Below, one piece after another: positions 63,765 through 64,000 of a stretch of 64,000 nt of DNA. This stretch comes from Cruorifilaria tuberocauda (Eukaryota > Nematoda > Chromadorea > Rhabditida > Onchocercidae), in assembly GCA_013365365.1 (NCBI GenBank), contig JABVXU010000242.1:17608-81607 (forward strand), read 5' to 3'. The first letter of the stretch is position 1. The number at the start of each line of letters is the position of its first letter. A model generated the notes under the pieces. That model did not search any database. It saw only the letters and a list, made by a program, of their open reading frames with translations, and was not told the DNA's origin. The position numbers were made by a program, and so were the translations under genes.

Positions 63765-64000
63765 CTAAAATAAAAAAAGAAACAGTACTTTACAGTAATT
63801 TCAAAATATTACATTAAAATAAACAATAATGTAGGGAAATCAAAATAACTTCATAGCATAAATTAGTTATGTAATTGAAGTGTCTCTGTATTCATAAAAT
63901 AAAATCTTTTATAACAAATATTCTCAGTCAAATGATTCGATGAGTGATATCTGCTTAATATCCGAATTCATTATAATAAAGAATACTGTAAACGATTGAT

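Overview
The window looks like AT-rich nuclear DNA of a nematode. I infer a filarial or related clade III worm, but the species cannot be fixed from sequence alone. The evidence is a cuticle collagen with an N-terminal membrane anchor, a furin-like RKRR site and interrupted Gly-X-Y blocks; a hedgehog-related Hint protein of the nematode quahog kind; a Patched-family protein; and many short introns with TTTCAG-type acceptors. I built all gene models by hand from reading frame, splice sites and intron phase. Except where stated, each model closes in phase with a multiple of three.

Layout. 1-5614 (minus): 5' part of a Spen/SHARP/DIN-1-like gene, with the first RRM and start of the R/S-rich linker; the rest lies left of the window. 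5615-16964: long non-coding stretch with simple repeats, a dispersed repeat pair, a degenerate tandem array and one candidate leader exon. 16965-18412 (plus): mitochondrial ATP synthase subunit d. 18956-22828 (plus): COP9 signalosome subunit 3, 543 bp downstream with a splice acceptor 4 bases before its ATG, so possibly an operon. 24232-26795 (minus): single CCCH zinc-finger protein. 28378-29964 (minus): mitoribosomal protein mS38 (AURKAIP1/COX24 family) with a long C-terminal extension. 31161-33778 (minus): cuticle collagen. 36220-42303 (minus): quahog-like Hint protein, 12 exons. 47044-49656 (plus): tetraspanin. 51274-63764 (minus): Patched, 29 exons, with the first coding exon(s) right of the window.

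How they fit together. Two housekeeping genes may be co-transcribed. Three minus-strand secreted or membrane genes relate to the surface and to hedgehog-related biology (collagen, Hint protein, Patched). The Hint gene and Patched lie within about 9 kb, with only the tetraspanin between them. Nematodes keep Patched and many hedgehog-related proteins without a classical Hedgehog pathway, so this linkage is worth a synteny check, but no functional link is shown here.

I did not find a new biological system. The best leads are several GC-AG introns supported by protein continuity, two AAG acceptors, a Hint domain whose cholesterol-activating Asp position is His, the extended mS38, and unexplained repeats. 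I recognised no tRNA, rRNA, CRISPR array or autonomous transposon.
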